From assembly GCF_002215035.1 (NCBI RefSeq), contig NZ_NKFP01000007.1, forward strand, positions 186,001-250,000: DNA of 64,000 bases, written 5' to 3'. The position numbers and the translations under genes were made by a program. This document shows positions 54,481 through 62,316 of this stretch, one piece after another. The stretch is from Leptolyngbya ohadii IS1 (GTDB taxonomy: Bacteria > Cyanobacteriota > Cyanobacteriia > Elainellales > Elainellaceae). The stretch's first letter is position 1, and every line of letters begins with the position of its first letter. The notes below the pieces were generated by a model. The model saw only the letters and a program-made list of their open reading frames with translations. It was not told where the DNA came from and did not search any database.

Positions 54481-54537
54481 ACCACTTTTGTCGTTTTTGC
54501 CGCTCCGACCCTCGTGGAGCGGCGTTATTCAAGAATT

Positions 54538-54912
54538 ATGGAACAGCGCATCGCAGTGGGTTTATCGGCTCTCCTTATCTCTGGTGTCATGGCTCAACTG
54601 CTGAAACTCTTGTGGCTGATTCCACTGGTTCCGCAGGGTGTCACGCTGATTGCGATCGTGATTGCCCTTGTGTTTGGACTGGCAGCCTGGTGCCAGTGGC
54701 TCAAACTACTCCGTCGTCGCCAGATTAAAGCCGCAAAACGCCTTCAAAAAGACGCGGAAAGCTTTTCCTACTTCATCCAGTCAGAGCTTGTGGAAAAAGA
54801 GCTTGATCTGACGCCTGATGCCCAGCATGACCTGCAAACCGTCCTCCTCAGAGTCGATCAAGCCCTGCCCCTGGTGATGGGAGCGATCGGGATTCTGCTC
54901 GGTCTGTTCTAG
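54538..54912 (+). CDS. Small two-segment membrane protein
   Basis: From ATG 54538 (MEQRIAVGLSALLISG) a 124-residue protein with two hydrophobic segments (~8-26 and 33-52) followed by a basic helix (KLLRRRQIKAAKRLQ). A weaker hydrophobic C-terminus follows (LPLVMGAIGILLGLF). GTG 54514 is in frame. The gene lies 41 bp upstream of the ATPase start. No family recognised; a small membrane subunit would suit the context. Confidence 0.6.
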   Translation: MEQRIAVGLSALLISGVMAQLLKLLWLIPLVPQGVTLIAIVIALVFGLAAWCQWLKLLRRRQIKAAKRLQKDAESFSYFIQSELVEKELDLTPDAQHDLQTVLLRVDQALPLVMGAIGILLGLF

Positions 54913-54952
54913 CTCCCCTGTTTTTGCCTTCTCACTGCCTCCGGTGCAGCCC

Positions 54953-57370
54953 ATGACTGTCTATCCTCGCATCATTCCCACAGATAACCCCTTTCGTCCT
55001 CTCGCGGCTCGTCCCACCCGCGAGGTGAAGCCGCGACTGTGGCTTCTGGCCTTGGCAACCTGCACGACCCTCACCTTTGGCATTCGCCCCCAAGAGCCTC
55101 TGCTCGCCACGTTGCTGTGGGCAATTCGCCTGGGTGGTGCCGTCTGCGCGATCGCGGCTCTTTACCGTGACCCAGAAGTGGAAATCTATGACCCGATCGC
55201 CGAAGCCACAGTTTTGCATCAATTTCAAATGACCCGCTTGCAGGAATCTCACCAGCTTGCCCTTCAACAACAGCAGTGGGAAATCCAGCAGTATTACGAC
55301 GCTCAGGCGACTCAGCAGATCCAATCAACGATCGATCACTACGCCAGACTGTTGCAGCAAAAGGAATTTGAACTCTTACAGATCAGGCAATCGCTTGCCA
55401 ATCAGCAGGTCGAGTTTGAAACGGAAAAGCAACGCCTGACGCAATCCTGGCAAAGTCAGTGGGAACGCCTGGAAGTACAAACGGCTGAACTCGAAGCCAC
55501 GAAAAATCAGCTCAAAGCCGAACGTGATGCCATTCATACCTGGGCAGAAGAAAAGGCAGTTGAACTGGATGCAGCGGAGCGAGACGCCCGATCGCAGCTC
55601 AGTGCCCGTGCTGCCAAGCTAGAGCAAGACCTCGACAATCAGCGCAAGCTCTTGATTGAAGAATTTGAAAAACAGCACCATGCCCTGGTTGCGGCAGCTC
55701 AAAAGGAAATCGATCGCTACCGGCAACTGATTGCTGATCAAGAAGCCACGATCGAGTCGCAGCGGCTCTATCTCTACAACCTTCAGCAGCCGGAGCTGAT
55801 CAATGGCTCCACGACCTTTGAACTCTTGGCAGACCGGGTGATTCAATTCCTCTACCACCACGGCGTGATTGTGCGCGACCCGCGCATTGTGCCCTTTAGT
55901 AAGAAGTTCCAACTGAGCTTCAACATTCTGCCGATCGCCCCTGGCAAGAACGATAAGAACAAATACGCTGAGAATCTGATTGACGCTTATAAGCGCATCC
56001 ACGATCGCTTGCTCGAAGGCGTGATGGCAGAGGTGCCCAACTGTAAAACCAAGCCAGGGCTGGAGATGAGTAACCGTCGCATTGTGCTGACGATCGATAT
56101 TTCTGGCATTGATTGGGAAGCCGAGAATGCGGTTGACCCGATCGTCGAGGCAGACCCCGATTGGCTGCTGACGCTCGTTCGCATCGCCAACCACTTCCGC
56201 ATTACGGGCAACACCGACACCGGAAAATCGACGCTAGTGGATAACCTCGTCGGTGCGATGCAGCAGGTGTGGGCAGAACTGCGTCTCAGCGTGGCTGACC
56301 CCAAGTATCCCTTTACCGAGTGGTCCACGTTCACCCCCAACTACAAGGGCGTGGAAGAGTCATTCAAAGGTGTGAGTTCTCTAGAGCAGATTGTCGATTC
56401 TCGCTTCCGGCTGGCGCGAAAAGCAAAAGAAGCCGGGAAACCTCTACCAGAGTTTGCGCCTGAACTGTTTGTCTTAGATGAAGCGGAGATCCTGATGGAT
56501 GAAGCCCGGACGATCGACGAGGCAAACCCACCGCAGCGCGGCAAAATCTCGCTGCAAAAGCACCTGACGCGGATGCTCAGGAAAGGGCTGAAACTGGGAC
56601 GAGGCTTGACCAAGCAAAAAGGAAAGGGATTGAAGGTGGCATATATCGCCCAATCTCCACTTTGCTCCCGCCTGGGCATGAACCGCGATGACTTCGATCA
56701 ATCCGTCAATATCTTCATCGGGGAGAACATTCCCCGTGCGCTGGAAGAGGAGCTAAAGACGAAGATCAGCAACGCGGATAAAGCGTACTGGAAGGAGCAA
56801 TATCACCTGCGCGTGGAGCGAGGCGATCAATACTTCTGCCTGGTGAAAGCTCCCGGCATGAAGCCCTTTATCGCCACGATGCCACCGCCGGGACACTATG
56901 CTTTGGGGGCGATCGAAACGGTTGCGCTGGCGGTGCCTGCTTCCAGCCAGGAGGAAGAGGTGCTGGAGATTGAAGCTTATGAGGAAGACGAAGAAGACAC
57001 GGACGAGGACATCCCTGTGGATGACGACGGTGAGCCGATCGAGGAGGAACTGTCGGAACAGCGCGATCGTTTAGACGAGATCTTTAACCTGCCCGACTTA
57101 ACCCAACTGCCAGAACGAGGGTTGGAGCTACTGGGATACGTTTACGGGAAAGGCGATCGCCACGCGGACGAGGAGGGCTGGTTTGTCGTCGCCAAGCTCA
57201 GGGACAACTGGGCAAAGGATCGAGGCATGGATACGCTGGCTTTGAAAACGCTCTTGCATCAGCTCAACGATCTGGGCGTGGGTGAGTTTCGTGTCCTCCC
57301 CGACGAGAACCCCGAAGCCTTCTGGCGACCCCGAATCGATCCCCGATTTCTACCCCGAAACGAAGCGTAA
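54953..57370 (+). CDS. Membrane-anchored FtsK/TraB-like ATPase
   Basis: The protein (805 aa from ATG 54953; GTG 54944 is also in frame) has two N-terminal hydrophobic segments (~25-65), then a long coiled coil (~90-280). The ATPase core follows with Walker A GNTDTGKST (~419-427) and Walker B PELFVLDEAE (~503-512), plus an acidic low-complexity linker (~665-700). The last ~95 residues (FNLPDLTQLPERGLELLGYVYG, then ALKTLLHQLNDLGVGEFRVL) look like a winged helix. This order (membrane segments, linker, RecA-like core, winged helix) is that of FtsK and of the TraB proteins of actinomycete conjugative plasmids. The assignment to that group is inferred; HerA or VirD4 relatives are alternatives. The 3' codons are already part of the ACCCCGA repeat array at 57309-57558. 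Confidence 0.75.
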   Translation: MTVYPRIIPTDNPFRPLAARPTREVKPRLWLLALATCTTLTFGIRPQEPLLATLLWAIRLGGAVCAIAALYRDPEVEIYDPIAEATVLHQFQMTRLQESHQLALQQQQWEIQQYYDAQATQQIQSTIDHYARLLQQKEFELLQIRQSLANQQVEFETEKQRLTQSWQSQWERLEVQTAELEATKNQLKAERDAIHTWAEEKAVELDAAERDARSQLSARAAKLEQDLDNQRKLLIEEFEKQHHALVAAAQKEIDRYRQLIADQEATIESQRLYLYNLQQPELINGSTTFELLADRVIQFLYHHGVIVRDPRIVPFSKKFQLSFNILPIAPGKNDKNKYAENLIDAYKRIHDRLLEGVMAEVPNCKTKPGLEMSNRRIVLTIDISGIDWEAENAVDPIVEADPDWLLTLVRIANHFRITGNTDTGKSTLVDNLVGAMQQVWAELRLSVADPKYPFTEWSTFTPNYKGVEESFKGVSSLEQIVDSRFRLARKAKEAGKPLPEFAPELFVLDEAEILMDEARTIDEANPPQRGKISLQKHLTRMLRKGLKLGRGLTKQKGKGLKVAYIAQSPLCSRLGMNRDDFDQSVNIFIGENIPRALEEELKTKISNADKAYWKEQYHLRVERGDQYFCLVKAPGMKPFIATMPPPGHYALGAIETVALAVPASSQEEEVLEIEAYEEDEEDTDEDIPVDDDGEPIEEELSEQRDRLDEIFNLPDLTQLPERGLELLGYVYGKGDRHADEEGWFVVAKLRDNWAKDRGMDTLALKTLLHQLNDLGVGEFRVLPDENPEAFWRPRIDPRFLPRNEA

Positions 57371-57558
57371 ATCGTCGGGGTAGGGGCTGAATTTGTCGGG
57401 GTAGAGCCATTACCCCGACCATTACCCCGAAAAACCCCGATTGCTGAAACGTTTGCTCTGCTTCATTTCCCGCTGTTGGCTGACTGACCCCGAAAACCCC
57501 GAAAGTACCCCGAAAAACCCAAATTTGCAGTTTGCATCTCACAACCCCGAAACCCCGA
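57309..57558 (+). repeat. Array of 13 ACCCCGA heptamers beside the ATPase gene
   Basis: ACCCCGA occurs at 57309, 57328, 57352, 57412, 57424, 57434, 57487, 57496, 57507, 57544 and 57552. Two inverted copies lie at 57375 and 57396, and one TCCCCGA at 57340. By chance about 0.03 would be expected in 250 bp. The first three lie in the last codons of the ATPase (ENPEAFWRPR, FLPRNEA), the rest are intergenic. An 8-bp recognition repeat cluster (clt/TRS) is known next to TraB genes of Streptomyces plasmids, and iterons near plasmid origins are another precedent. Confidence 0.85.
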
Positions 57559-57587
57559 TTTTTAGACTCCAATTCAGGAGCAGCTTG

Positions 57588-58175
57588 ATGAAACTCAGTA
57601 GAATTCTTCTTTATTCCGGTGTAGCGATCGTTGGCGTAACTTCAGTGTTGTCCTGGCAGCGATCTAATGCGACCGCGACGGCGCAGAGACGAACTACTGT
57701 AATGGCGACAGATCAACGTGGAGCTGCGATGCCTCTAGCAGTTCCCAATGCGATTGCAGCAGCGCCAACTCCGCCTCAGGTCACTTCCCCTGCTCCCACA
57801 ACTCCGGTTCCCCCTGCTTCACCGTCTCCTGCACCCCAGCCAGAATCGCCTTACTTCAAACCATCTCCTTCTCCCACGCTCGGTAATCCTGGTAGCGTTC
57901 TCACAATCAGCAATTGCAACGGACAAGCTGGAAACGCCAATCTGCGCTCAGAGCCAAGACTTGCACATGAAACAATTTTGGGCGTGGTTCCACAGGGGCA
58001 GGCGGTGAAGCTGACGGGCAGAGCAGCAATCAGAGATGGGGAGTTCTGGTACGAGGCGATCGCTCTCTCGCCACTTGCTGCCAGTAACAATACCCTCGCT
58101 GCCAATACTGGAGTAGGTCAACAGGGAATGACTGGATGGATCTTTGGCTGTTTTGTTAACGGTGAGGGACAGTGA
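57588..58175 (+). CDS. Exported SH3-domain protein
   Basis: From ATG 57588 (MKLSRILLYSGVAIVGVTS), with AGGAGC upstream, a 195-residue protein with a signal or anchor segment (~3-22). A Pro/Thr-rich linker (~50-105) and a bacterial SH3 domain (~110-190: SNCNGQAGNANLRSEPRL, GVVPQGQAVKLTGR, GMTGWIFGCFVNG) follow. SH3b domains bind peptidoglycan or peptides. The frame extends upstream to 57441 through the heptamer array, but that part has no ribosome site. It may be a cell-wall-binding component of the element. Confidence 0.78.
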   Translation: MKLSRILLYSGVAIVGVTSVLSWQRSNATATAQRRTTVMATDQRGAAMPLAVPNAIAAAPTPPQVTSPAPTTPVPPASPSPAPQPESPYFKPSPSPTLGNPGSVLTISNCNGQAGNANLRSEPRLAHETILGVVPQGQAVKLTGRAAIRDGEFWYEAIALSPLAASNNTLAANTGVGQQGMTGWIFGCFVNGEGQ

Positions 58176-58579
58176 CGGGAAAGCGTTCCGTATCTCCTCA
58201 GTACGTTGCTTACATCCAGAGCAGCGGCTGGAAGGTTTCGTTAAGGCGAAAGATTGCCCTCAACCTGCTGTTTGGGCGAGATCCGATTATCCCCCTACTA
58301 AAAGCGCACGATGTGGAACACCTGAGTTACAGGCGCATTGATTTTGAAAGCTGCGTCGGCTATGAGATTCCATTTCTCGATTTGATGCCGCTCAATCGCT
58401 TTATGCACAGGCAAGTTGTCACGCCAGTTAAAGACGTGCTGCGGAAACGGTTGGGGCGGAGGCTGGGCAATGCGATCGTTGCCTACTCTTTGAGGTTTTG
58501 CCTCTTGTTCTGGTATGGAGTACTCCTGGTACTCGGAGGCATCTTTATTCTCTTGATTTTGTATCTCCTTGGTTTTTAA
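58172..58579 (+). CDS. Small membrane protein
   Basis: A 135-residue protein starting at GTG 58172, which overlaps the stop of the SH3 gene by 4 bp (GTGA), so the two are coupled. The N-terminal ~100 residues are soluble and basic; a C-terminal membrane segment follows (~112-133, LLFWYGVLLVLGGIFILLILYLLGF). I do not recognise it. The C-terminal anchor suggests attachment to the inner membrane near the ATPase. Confidence 0.6.
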   Translation: MTGKRSVSPQYVAYIQSSGWKVSLRRKIALNLLFGRDPIIPLLKAHDVEHLSYRRIDFESCVGYEIPFLDLMPLNRFMHRQVVTPVKDVLRKRLGRRLGNAIVAYSLRFCLLFWYGVLLVLGGIFILLILYLLGF

Positions 58580-58677
58580 TTTTGGTTTTTATAATTCCTT
58601 TGGGTGATTTTGAAGAAATGAGTGGATAACGTGTATTGGGGTGCAATAAGATAGATTCGTTGTCTCATCCTCAAATT

Positions 58678-59424
58678 ATGCCTCGTTCTTCTTCTGCCGT
58701 TTCCCCCACGTCAATCAGCAGCATTGCCGATAGTCTCACCACGCTTCCTGAGAAGGCAAAGGAAGGATACACCTTGAAAGAAGCGATCGCAGCGCTGGCA
58801 GAGCCAATCCGCACGGCACTAGAGCGAGGCTATAGCCATGCTGATATTGCAGTTATCCTGCACGATCATGGCATCCCCATTTCTCCTACTTCTCTCAAAG
58901 CCTATCTGCCCCAAAAAGGTCAACCCAAGCGCCGCACCCGTCGCCCTCGCAAAACTGAAACGCTTCCCGCCATTGAAGCAGTTAGCGAAGTAGTCAGCAC
59001 GCCTGATCCGACTCCTGCCCCGGTTGAAGCACCTGCCCCGGCTGAAGAAGCTGCACCCAAGCGTCGGGGACGACAGCCGGGTACGAAGACGGCGGCTAAA
59101 ACACCTGCCAAAACAGCTACTAAGACGGCAGCTAAAGCAAAGACTGAAACACTTCCCGTGATTGAAGCAATCATTGAAGCCGTCAGCACGCCTGAACCTA
59201 TTCCTGCGCCTGCTGAAGAAGCTGCGCCTGCTGAAGAGGCTGCACCTAAAAAACGTCGGGGACGACAGCCGGGTACAAAGACAGCAGCTAAAACTACCAC
59301 TAAAACGACAGCTAAAACTGCTGATAAACCGTCTACCAAAGCATCGACCAAAACGGCTGCTAAAGCAAAGGCTGCTCCTCGCACGACAGCAGCTAAAGGC
59401 AGAGGACGGAAGAAGCAAAGCTAG
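58678..59424 (+). CDS. HTH protein with histone-H1-like tail
   Basis: From ATG 58678 (MPRSSSAVSPTSISSIADSL), 248 residues. The N-terminal part (~25-75: EGYTLKEAIAALAEPIRTALERG, YSHADIAVILHDHGI, PTSLKAYLP) resembles small helix-turn-helix proteins of mobilisation modules. The rest is low complexity with repeated PKRRGRQPGTKTAAKT and TKTAAKAK units, the AlgP/histone-H1 composition seen in DNA-condensing proteins. It is likely to bind DNA through both parts. Two near-identical copies of the KRRGRQPGTKTAAKT unit indicate internal duplication. It ends the plus-strand operon. Confidence 0.65.
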   Translation: MPRSSSAVSPTSISSIADSLTTLPEKAKEGYTLKEAIAALAEPIRTALERGYSHADIAVILHDHGIPISPTSLKAYLPQKGQPKRRTRRPRKTETLPAIEAVSEVVSTPDPTPAPVEAPAPAEEAAPKRRGRQPGTKTAAKTPAKTATKTAAKAKTETLPVIEAIIEAVSTPEPIPAPAEEAAPAEEAAPKKRRGRQPGTKTAAKTTTKTTAKTADKPSTKASTKTAAKAKAAPRTTAAKGRGRKKQS

Positions 59425-59651
59425 AACGGTGTGCAAAGTTCATGCCACTGAATAGCAACCAGCGTTAAATGCTCGTCATCCTGGGGAACGCACTGAATTC
59501 CCCAGGTATGGATATTCCAGACAATGCCTGTCGCGATCGTGGGAGATTGAAGCCACCGCACCGTAAGTCCTGATGGCTTAGAAGAATAGCCAATCAAATC
59601 GCCCACTTCTAGGACTGCGGCAATAGAGACGATTGCTTGCTGATGGTTCAT
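59421..59651 (-). CDS. Small hypothetical protein
   Basis: A 76-residue protein (MNHQQAIVSIAAVLEVGDLIG) that overlaps the end of the upstream plus-strand gene by 4 bp in convergent orientation. It has repeated Trp residues (LTVRWLQ, IVWNIHTWG, AIQWHEL) and looks folded, SH3-like in pattern. No family recognised. It is divergent from the small gene at 59712. Confidence 0.5.
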   Translation of the reverse strand: MNHQQAIVSIAAVLEVGDLIGYSSKPSGLTVRWLQSPTIATGIVWNIHTWGIQCVPQDDEHLTLVAIQWHELCTPF

Positions 59652-59711
59652 GAAGGTTAGTGCTAGTCACTTCATCCCACAGTACCACCCGCATAATCCT
59701 TTGCTCGCGTG

Positions 59712-59954
59712 ATGGTTGCAATTCGAGTTGGAGCTGAAACCTTAGTGAGAACCTACGTCCGGGGCAATTGCCTCCCCTCTGAAGCACAAGCCAACCTTAC
59801 AGCAGCAGGACTGAAGCAATATTGGCGAGTGAATGATCAAGGAATGCCTGTGGGAAAGCCTTTTCAGCGTCGCAGAGATATTGAACTGTACGAGAAGACG
59901 ATCCCTGACCGGAACTACGAGATTATTGCAAGACCACGGGGAAAGCGATCGTAG
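59712..59954 (+). CDS. Small hypothetical protein
   Basis: An 80-residue basic protein from ATG 59712 (MVAIRVGAETLVRTYVRGNC). GTG 59709 is also in frame. Central GLKQYWRVNDQGMPVGKPFQRRRD and a basic end (IIARPRGKRS) suggest nucleic-acid binding, but no family is recognised. Divergent from 59651. Confidence 0.5.
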   Translation: MVAIRVGAETLVRTYVRGNCLPSEAQANLTAAGLKQYWRVNDQGMPVGKPFQRRRDIELYEKTIPDRNYEIIARPRGKRS

Positions 59955-60043
59955 TCTTAGTGCCTGATCTCTCCTGCTGCTGGTGTGAGGTGCGCCCCTA
60001 CCGTGGCGCGGCAGCGGCAGGGCGGGCTTGAGGGTTCTGAATA

Positions 60044-60086
60044 GGTTGTGTAAAAAATGAATTAAAGCGTTCAAATTTTACACAAC
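60044..60086. repeat. 44-bp palindromic element, copy 2
   Basis: GGTTGTGTAAAA (60044-60055) and TTTTACACAAC (60076-60086) give 11 paired bases around a 20-bp spacer. Read on the minus strand the spacer is partly like that of copy 1 at 13022-13065 (TTGAAC...TTTA). It lies between convergent genes. Confidence 0.65.
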
Positions 60087-60155
60087 TTTTTGAGAGGTGA
60101 TAGGCAATCGGCTGGGGCAATTGTTCTATTAGGATATTGAGCGGGGGTAATTGGT

Positions 60156-61364
60156 TTAGAGGCTATCTATATATTTCTGAGCTTCTTCAAGCGTTTTGAA
60201 CCGCTCTGGATATCGGTCTTTCAATACCTGGGATATTTCCTTGCAGTCTCTATTCGGGTCGATCGTGATGTGGGGAGGTAGTTTAATTTTGTATAGATAG
60301 GGAGGATATTCCCCCTCTAGCTGTTCTTGAGTTAAATACTGTGCCTCACTTAAATCAGTTTTAAGAATGATCGCACCGCTGAGATTAGTATTACTGAGGT
60401 TGGCAGGACCAAGGTTGCCAAAGCTGAGATCGGCAGTGAGGAGGTCAGCATCTTTGAGATTGACAGCGTGAATGTCGGCACCACTAAAGTCGGCACCTAA
60501 GAGGTGGGCACCTAAGAGGTTGGCATTGAAGAGGTTAGCATTGCTGAGATTAGCATAGTAAAGTTTGGCATAGCTAAGGTCGGTATATCTGAGGTTGATA
60601 CCACTGAGGTTAGTACGGCTGAGGTCAGTACCACTAAGGTTAGTACCACTCAAACCGAGCTTCAATTCACTTACTATCTCTGTTTCAGCCAAAAACCGAA
60701 TTACGTTTGTCTTACGGGTTGAGTCTTTTTCTAGTCTTCGCAATATCGATAATGTCCTGGCTTGAATGACATCTTTAGCTGCATTAATCAACTCTTTTTG
60801 TTCATCTGTAATTGGTTCTACTGATGGATTATTGGGTAAATCATCTGCTGCTTTATTCTGCCGAACCGCAATTGCAATAATATTCCTATCAATCAGCAAG
60901 GTTGATATCCGATCGGAATAAGCTTGTAGTGCTTCTTCTTTGGCTGCCTCATCTGCCTGCTTTCGCTCTCGCTCTGCCGTTTCTTCTGCTTGTTTTTGCT
61001 GTAGTTTTGCCGCTTCTTCTGCTTGTTTTCGTTCTCGTGCTGCGGCTTCATTTGCTTGTTTTTGCTGCAACTGCTGAAGCCAAAAACCTAAAACCGCTAA
61101 AGCGAGTGGAACTCCCAGCAGGCTCAGAAAATCCCAAAGCGTCTTCCCAGACTGAATTTTGGTCGTCTCAGTGCTTTTAACTATCTGCCCACCTTGGTTC
61201 CGCTCTACCGTTCTGGAAATCTCCTCATCCTCTCTAAACCCAGTGCGATCGACCAGCTTTAATCGCCCATTTTCAATCCCCACAAATGCATACCCCAGTA
61301 CGATTGCAGCAATTGCAGCTCCCGCCAGCGTCCATCGCCCTTTTCGCCCCAACAACCGTTTCAT
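60156..61364 (-). CDS. Membrane-anchored pentapeptide-repeat protein
   Basis: From ATG 61364 (MKRLLGRKGRWTLAGAAIAA), with GAGGAGAG upstream, a 402-residue protein. It has two membrane segments (~13-30 and ~80-100), a Lys/Glu/Ala/Gln coiled coil with repeated AARERKQAEEAAK-like units (~105-150), a helical part and about 20 pentapeptide repeats (A/D-x-L-x-x: ~230-330, NLSGTDLSRTNLSGINLRYTD). A C-terminal domain follows. Pentapeptide repeats form a right-handed beta helix; the role is unknown. The frame to 61388 has no better start. Confidence 0.85.
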   Translation of the reverse strand: MKRLLGRKGRWTLAGAAIAAIVLGYAFVGIENGRLKLVDRTGFREDEEISRTVERNQGGQIVKSTETTKIQSGKTLWDFLSLLGVPLALAVLGFWLQQLQQKQANEAAARERKQAEEAAKLQQKQAEETAERERKQADEAAKEEALQAYSDRISTLLIDRNIIAIAVRQNKAADDLPNNPSVEPITDEQKELINAAKDVIQARTLSILRRLEKDSTRKTNVIRFLAETEIVSELKLGLSGTNLSGTDLSRTNLSGINLRYTDLSYAKLYYANLSNANLFNANLLGAHLLGADFSGADIHAVNLKDADLLTADLSFGNLGPANLSNTNLSGAIILKTDLSEAQYLTQEQLEGEYPPYLYKIKLPPHITIDPNRDCKEISQVLKDRYPERFKTLEEAQKYIDSL

Positions 61365-61476
61365 GTCGCCTCTCCTCACTCTCAGCACAATTCTGGCACA
61401 AGGTTTACGAAAGGATGAGGGTTCGAGCCACGATCATCTGCACTATAATTCGATCGGCAAATTACCGGAAACCTTT

Positions 61477-61752
61477 ATGGACAAAGGCGAACTGGTCGAT
61501 CAAATTGTAGAAAAAGTAGACGTGACCAGGAAAGAAGCTGAAGCCATCCTAACTGCTCTCACCGAGTCCATCATGGAAGCCGTGGCAGAAGGCGATAAGG
61601 TCATGCTTGTTGGCTTCGGTACCTTCGAGCGTCACGAACGGCAGGCACGGGAAGGGCGTAATCCTCAGACCGGACAAACTATCTCCATTCCTGCCTCTAA
61701 AGTCCCTGCCTTCTCTGCTGGAAAGGGCTTTAAGGATGCTGTAGCAGGGTAA
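61477..61752 (+). CDS. HU-family DNA-binding protein
   Basis: The 91-residue protein (MDKGELVDQIVEKVDVTRKEAEAIL) has the HU pattern: two helices, then VMLVGFGTFERHERQAREGRNPQTGQ, the DNA-binding beta arm, and IPASKVPAFSAGKGFKDAV. ATG 61477 is preceded by GGAAAC; the frame extends upstream to 61159 antisense to the pentapeptide gene, which is not coding. HU packages and bends DNA. It is divergent from the pentapeptide gene. Confidence 0.93.
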   Translation: MDKGELVDQIVEKVDVTRKEAEAILTALTESIMEAVAEGDKVMLVGFGTFERHERQAREGRNPQTGQTISIPASKVPAFSAGKGFKDAVAG

Positions 61753-61818
61753 ACGTTAGCCTGTTGTTGCACTAGGGCATCTTATAAGCATCACCATTGT
61801 TGGTGCATTCCTGAAGCT

Positions 61819-61848
61819 AGCCGACTGTCCTACCTGGTCGGCTTTTTG
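61819..61848 (+). terminator. Rho-independent terminator after HU
   Basis: AGCCGAC (61819-61825) pairs with GTCGGCT (61837-61843) in a 7-bp stem with an 11-base loop, followed by TTTT. It is 67 bp after the HU stop. Confidence 0.8.
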
Positions 61849-61930
61849 CTATTTATCTATTCCTGTCGTTAGCCCGTTACTGCGTCTGGGCATACTTGCT
61901 GTTATTAGCAGACTTAAATTAATCTCCCAA

Positions 61931-61969
61931 AGCCCGATCGTCCCTTCCAATTGCACGGTCGGCTTTTTA
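61931..61969 (+). terminator. Second terminator-like stem
   Basis: AGCC-C-GA (61931-61937) pairs with TC-GGCT (61959-61964), with one bulge, followed by TTTTAT. The tail GGTCGGCTTTTT is also that of the first terminator, so the two may be a duplication. A short transcript between them is possible. Confidence 0.5.
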
Positions 61970-61997
61970 TTGGCAGTTAACCAGCTCAATAGCAAAA

Positions 61998-62057
61998 CCC
62001 CTCAAACCAGTGGGTGGTCGAGGGGCATCGTAGTCATCTGTTGTGTGGAGCTATATT
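61998..62057 (+). promoter_or_regulatory. Hairpin plus TGTGGAGCTATATT motif, copy 2
   Basis: CCCCTC-A-AACCA...TGGT-C-GAGGGG (61998-62025) is a stem-loop, followed 18 bp later by TGTGGAGCTATATT (62044-62057). Copy 1 is at 10547-10604. Between 62058 and 62316 no gene is seen; the region could hold a small RNA. Confidence 0.5.
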
Positions 62058-62316
62058 CTGCTTATAACTTTTAGTATGGCTGCAAATAAGCGGATTGTGG
62101 GCAAAAGTCTCTTAATTGAACAGTAAAGACAGAATGAACCCGGTGTCCTGATCGCTGTTTTCCATCGCCCTTTTTATCCAAGAATGGCTTTATATCAGAA
62201 GCAGGAGCGATTGCGCTTGATGCAACGCGTAGAATTTGAAATGCTTCAGCCAGTTTTTACATAACTTGCTCTTGAGTTCAATTTGGCTTCTGGCAAGATT
62301 ACAGCAACTTCTCGCA

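Noticed and set aside
57441-57587. Upstream extension of the SH3 protein
   Set aside because: The extension is made of the ACCCCGA array; ATG 57588 has a good ribosome site and begins a signal segment.
58819-59436. Minus-strand Cys/Ser/Phe-rich ORF opposite the histone-like tail
   Set aside because: It is the antisense of the Lys-Thr-Ala repeats.
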